From Liolophura sinensis (Eukaryota; Mollusca; Polyplacophora; Chitonida; Chitonidae): a DNA stretch of 64,000 nt. Under the pieces are notes generated by a model that worked only from the letters and a program-made list of their open reading frames with translations, did not search any database and was not told the DNA's origin. The stretch's first letter is position 1. Each line of letters begins with the position of its first letter. Location: the NCBI RefSeq assembly GCF_032854445.1, contig NC_088296.1:10330706-10394705 (forward strand), read 5' to 3'. Both the position numbers and the translations under genes were made by a program. This document shows, piece by piece, positions 59,964-64,000 of this stretch.

Positions 59964-60054
59964 GGGGTTCTTAGTCTGGATTAGTCACAAAGTGGGTAAC
60001 TCAAAGTACACCAGGTATATGACATAGATCCTAGAAGTCCGGGTATCAAAGAGC

Positions 60055-60215
60055 TTTAGCATATAGTTAGAGTAGAAACCTAGAAAATAAAACTAGAGCA
60101 TATATAAACTAAATTACACAGCTAGATTATATAACTACAGCATACAACAATAGTAAGAAACTAGACTACACAATTCAGAGTTCAAAACTAAAGTATAAAA
60201 CTAGATTATACAAGA
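60055..60215. repeat. Degenerate short repeat (AAACTAGA)n-like
   Basis: Repeated phrases AAACTAGA, ACTAGATTATA and AACTACAGCATA. The pattern continues after the SINE to about 60510. Confidence 0.6.
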
Positions 60216-60449
60216 GTATTTATTTATTTATTATTTGGTGTTTAAGGCCGTACTCAAGAATATTTCACTAACAGAACGGCCAGCATGATGATGAAAGGAA
60301 ACCTGGCAAGGCTGGGGGAAAAGCCGCAGGTTTCTGACAGACCTTCTCACGTACAGCCGGAGATAAAGCTAGCATGAGCGCTTTGTTTAAAAGGCTCTTG
60401 GGGCATTACGCCGTGCTGACGTGCTAACATCCTCGGCCACAGAAGCCCC
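60216..60449 (-). repeat. SINE, nearly full length, with target duplication
   Basis: 234 bp between TATACAAGA copies (60207-60215 and 60450-60458). The tRNA-like head is at the right end (CCTCGGCCACAGAAGCCCC). Confidence 0.9.
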
Positions 60450-60769
60450 TATACAAGAATACACAAGTAGACACAGGTAGAGTGCCAGAGTACATGACTA
60501 AAGTACACAGCTTGAATCCACTATTACACTTTTCTTCTCCATGGGACGGCTCCAAGATGATTTTTAGAGAATTTTTTCCGCTAAGAAGTATGCATGTATA
60601 CCTGGGATTTATTTCGCACTGAACAATTATTGTGTTTATTTGACAATATGTGTATGTGTGTGCACATACATATTACGATTGTACAGCATAGGGAAGGAAA
60701 CCACAGCAGCGACGACAGAGTGATGGCTGTCTACTTGTGGCAAGGTGAATCCCCAAAGTACTGCCGCAA

Positions 60770-60920
60770 CTGAAACATCAAGACACCAGACATGACACCA
60801 CACCCAGTCACACAATACTGACACCAGGCCAACAAACCCTGTTTCTTTGCTCTAGTCACTCAGTGTTGAGCGCCAAGCGATATAAGAAGTATCATTTTTA
60901 AAGTCTTTGGCATGCCGACA
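60770..60920 (-). pseudogene. Broken homolog of the 25.8-26.1 kb segment
   Basis: Minus-strand words MPKTLKMILLISLGAQH, then a stop, then WCQYCVTGCGVMSGV, matching IPKILEMVLKAASFGTQ and NRCQYNVTGWGIMSGV at 25.8-26.0 kb. Family unknown. Lies 3' of the gene D tail. Confidence 0.35.
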
Positions 60921-61236
60921 ACCGTAGCAGTCTTTCAATAAAGAAACAAGCTTAATATCGTTTTTGTAACAGAAGATACCAAAAGTTTTTAAGAGAACAA
61001 TATACACATGAAACCGGCTACCTCTCATGGACAATGTACCATATGACTTGGACTCACCTTTCATGCTGCCCAGTGGAAGCAGGCTCATGTGTAGCCAGCA
61101 GTAAAGTAATGAGATTTAACAAATGTCATTTTCAACAGCAACGTGTCGATGATGCGTTTGAAACATTTTAATGGATCCATTGCAGGCCCGTATGGCCGTA
61201 AATAACGAGAAGCTGTATGCTTGTGAACTGCGGCTC

Positions 61237-61987
61237 TTAAACTTTCTGCACTTTTAGTTCATCATATTCACTTCCCCCTTCCCGTTCATTACTTGACTGT
61301 AGTACGCAGTTGTCTTCACCTCGTTTCACAGAACCGTATGTGGTGTCATATTGGACGTCATCGTTCCCATGTGGATTTCCGTATCCGGTCTGTCCGGACT
61401 CAAGGTCATTTGGACTTTCATTGGTCGGTTTTAAATTGAGATCATAAAGTGTGTTATAATTGTCTGGAGTGTGGGCAGCAGCAGTGGAAGGTTTTACTCG
61501 AGGTTTGGACAAAACATTGTATGTGGATTCGCTCCGGTAAGTTTCCGAACCCTGGCTTTTCTCTTCATGCAGCTGTTTGGCTTTATTTTCTGCATGCATG
61601 TCATAAAGAGTATTATAATTCTCTGGGATGCTGACAGTAGCAGCAGTGGAAGGTTTCACATGAGGTTGGGACAAAACATTGTACGTGGATTGGCTCGGGT
61701 TAGGCTTCTGATCGAAATTTCCTGCTAAGCTATACAAACTCTGTGGATCATTACTCAATTCTACCTGTGGCGGTAGGTCAACTTCCTCGTAGCGGGCGTC
61801 CGTGCCGGATCGGAACTGCGTGCTTGAACCCAGCTCATCCGGAAGTAATGTATATGTCGGATTAGCAACGCGCTGTTGTTGTACAGATTGATCAGTGACG
61901 TTTTCGTAAGCTTTGACGTCAAAATGTTTCCCCTGCCTTTCCAACCCTATATCTTCTCTACCATCTCCCCTCGAACGATTTCTTGCC
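61237..61987 (-). CDS. Gene D cytoplasmic tail exon, 15 tyrosines
   Basis: Acceptor TTGTAG, phase 2, 249 residues, lysine- and arginine-rich start, then 15 tyrosines. Motifs include AYENV and PTYTLL, RYEEV, two STYNVL, two NYNTLYD, QYDTTYGSV and SEYDEL. STYNVL (twice) and SEYDEL fit the ITIM pattern S/I/V/L-x-Y-x-x-I/V/L; YENV fits a pYxN Grb2-type site. The middle is a tandem repeat of about 53 residues (STYNVL, VKPSTAA, NYNTLYD). The family and partners are unknown; the motif reading is inference from consensus patterns. Confidence 0.8.
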
Positions 61988-63405
61988 CTACAATTCAAAA
62001 TGTATGGGCATTAATTTTGGTTTAAATATAATTTCTGAAGAAATTGTTGCAAGTGGAAACGTAAAATTATTGGCACAGTGCTGAAACAAAAGAAAAGTTT
62101 TAGGAAGACAATATACCTACATATTACTATACGACAGATGGCCTCAACAGCAAAGATTAAGAAAGAACAATTGACAGATTACAGAAGGATGTGTAAAGGA
62201 CAAACTGCGGTTCAAATTTAGCAAAACACCTTTTGAGCTTTAAAATCGAATTTCAAATTTTGATTTGAATAATAGTTGCCACTGCGTACAATCCCCTTGC
62301 TTACCGGAAAACAATAACAGCTAGGATGACCACGACGAGAGGAACCACTCCTCCTATACCTACTGCCAGACCGACCGTCAACGCTGAGGAATCCCCGGCT
62401 GGAGATACAGTTAACGCTGTTATGACTGAAACGTAGTAAACAACAACAACGCAGTGCATAAGAATCTCAGTGATTGCTGAACACAACCGTATTTAAACTC
62501 CCATTGGAATTTACATCCTACTGTTTTCTCATCTATTTCACTGGGGTACACAAGACTACTCAGGTAAATTTACATGAGGCTGTATTTCACGGTTACGTGT
62601 GACTATTTGCCACCTATCGTACCATCTTCGCTGTTCTGGCTTTGCTCTCTATGCCGTACATCTTAGTTATACTTTAACAGCATATATAAACAGTCAACAG
62701 ATTTATGGATGGAAGAAACCAGACACAGGACGGACAAAAATCACCGCAACTTCTAAGGTACCAGAGAAATCTGATGATTTAAGGCTGTGATCAAACCATT
62801 GGTGAATCGCCGACTGGTTGCCATGAGACATTTAACTGGAATAAATGGGAGAGAATTCTCCGGTAATAACAAAAGCAAAGCCATAGAAAATCTTAAATCC
62901 ACTCTCCTACCAACAAATCCATGAATCAATGTTCATGCTGTAAATTAAAAACATATTTTATTCGTTTCTTTCGGGTCAAACTCCCTACTAGGGCAAAAAG
63001 TTTCTTGTTGCCGTGCGCTCAAAACTATAAAAAAAACTCGTGTTTAGCGGTTACATTTATTTATTTATCTGATTGGTGTTTTACGCCGTACTCAAGAATA
63101 TTTCACTTATGTAACGACGGTCAGCATTATGGTGGGAGAAAACCGAGCAGACCCTGGGGGAAACCCACGACCATCCGCATGCTGCTGGCAGACCTTCCCA
63201 CTTACGGCCAGGGAGAAAGCCAGCATGAGTTGGACTTGAACTCACAACGATTAAGATTTACAGTACTTACTTCTGATGCAACCAAGCTCTTCATCCTCTC
63301 TTTGTCTGTATCCCTCTGCACACGCACACATGTAGCTGCCCTCCGTGTTTGTACAAACAGAATTGTTACCACATATCTTTGGATTTCCTGTACACTCATC
63401 AATAT
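61237..63405 (-). CDS. Gene D: EB/EGF receptor with large Tyr-rich tail, 5' part off window
   Basis: Last three exons (minus): 63405-63271 calcium-binding EGF, 62425-62305 TM, 61987-61237 tail; all junctions keep frame and no stop is present. Upstream modules and the signal peptide lie beyond 64000. The intron at 63600-64000 is homologous to gene A's EGF introns, including the sequence that lies just 3' (minus sense) of an EGF exon, so another EGF exon is expected right after the window end. The product should be a plasma-membrane receptor able to dock several SH2 proteins. Confidence 0.8.
62305..62425 (-). CDS. Gene D transmembrane exon
   Basis: 121 bp, acceptor GTTTCAG, donor GTAAGC, phase 1 to 2. 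TALTVSPAGDSSALTVG, then LAVGIGGVVPLVVVILAVIV and FR. Closest to the gene A TM exon, with a shorter stalk. Confidence 0.85.
62426..63054. other. Intron of gene D
   Basis: Contains a plus-oriented dispersed-repeat core (about 62555-62670). No exon seen. Confidence 0.6.
63055..63247 (-). repeat. SINE beside an EGF exon
   Basis: Tail TTTATTTATTTATCTGATTG, core TTTTACGCCGTACTCAAGAA, CAGCATTATGGTGGGAG, CCACGACCATCCGCATG, GCCAGCATGAGTTGGACTTG. It ends only about 23 bp from the exon's donor splice site (63261-63270). Confidence 0.9.
63271..63405 (-). CDS. Gene D calcium-binding EGF exon (last)
   Basis: 135 bp, phase 1-1, acceptor CATGCAG, donor GTAAGT. DIDECTGNPKICGNN, six cysteines, NTEGSYMCACAEGY. 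Closest to gene A's EGF exons. Confidence 0.9.
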
Positions 63406-64000
63406 CTGCATGGCACATTTTAAACATAGGCGGAATATGATTAAATATACGTAGATACATATATTATTATTTTTATTATTATTATTATTATTGTATTTAT
63501 TAACTGTATACATTATTTTGTCAAATCTACGTAGATACGTGTATTACATAACTCTTACACTGTTAACCTGCCTATTCCTTCAGTAAAACATGAACTATCC
63601 GAAGCCTTATTTGTGGTTGATTTTTAGTTTGTTCCAACCATACTCGTCAAACTATGAAATCTGTATTTTTATCTCTCAACAAAATCAGTAAACAGAAACG
63701 AATATGTAAATTTCCTAATAATTATGAATTGATTTCATTTTTTTTTTATCTGCATAGAATATTTTGTCCCAGAGCTATAAATGTTGCGGAACTATCTAGA
63801 AGCAGTGGTGATACCACGTGGCTTCCGTGTTCATTTAATCCTATTTTGTCACCACAGTCATTACACTGTTACTGAGTTAGGACCCAGCCTTCGAAATCAT
63901 GCTTTAGTGAGGCGGCATCATAAACATGATGACACACTGGATGGTATAAATGGCTGATTAAGGACCGAAGCAATATTGCACTGCTGATGTGGACAGATCT
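63406..64000. other. Intron of gene D, homologous to gene A EGF introns
   Basis: 63615-63970 aligns with 17470-17810 (AACTATGAAATCTGTA, CAACAAAATCAGTAAACAGA, GCAGTGGTGA, AAACATG). A TTA trinucleotide run lies near 63463-63492. Confidence 0.75.

Overview
The window looks like intron-rich, AT-rich animal DNA, most likely from a mollusc or other lophotrochozoan. This rests on multi-exon genes with GT/AG splice sites, about 20 copies of a tRNA-derived SINE (conserved core, AATAAATAAA tail) of a type I associate with molluscs, a Tc1-type DNA transposon, fossil LINE, hAT-like and MULE-like pieces, and many minisatellites. No bacterial, organellar or CRISPR features were seen. No species is identified.

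The genic content is one tandem cluster of paralogous, modular single-pass receptor genes. The module order is a 79-bp signal-peptide exon, then exons for two kinds of six-cysteine EGF-like module (called EB1 and EB2 here, often in pairs), then 135-bp calcium-binding EGF exons, then a transmembrane exon, then a cytoplasmic tail exon rich in tyrosine motifs. All extracellular exons are phase 1-1, the TM exons are phase 1-2 and the tails start in phase 2, so the pieces fit in any combination. Gene A (16231-33741, minus) is complete as modelled: 10 exons, 1353 nt, 450 aa, no internal stop. Gene C (38465-44100, plus) is divergent from A and carries a TAG in its only EGF-like exon. Gene E (46685-55178, minus) is convergent with C and has a TGA in its TM exon and a decayed EB1 exon. 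Gene D (61237 to beyond the right edge, minus) has a 249-residue tail with 15 tyrosines. Two more signal-peptide exons lie at 9.1 kb (gene B, body expected left of the window) and 14.35 kb (orphan).

The left half contains a segmental duplication: 1-12062 matches 28152-34812. It covers the first exon and intron 1 of two paralogs. The copies differ by a 59/60-bp minisatellite (about 77 versus 21 units), a Tc1 insertion, a SINE-bearing block and two indels of about 0.5 and 0.85 kb. A third, older relative of the same 5' region lies at 12.6-14.7 kb.

The rest is introns and spacers filled with minisatellites (59/60, 33, 42, 32, 73 and 30 bp units), SINEs and a dispersed repeat of about 350 bp with a recognisable core of about 90 bp (at least 20 copies) that is not assigned to any known element. 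Gene models are inferred from sequence only; expression and splicing were not tested.
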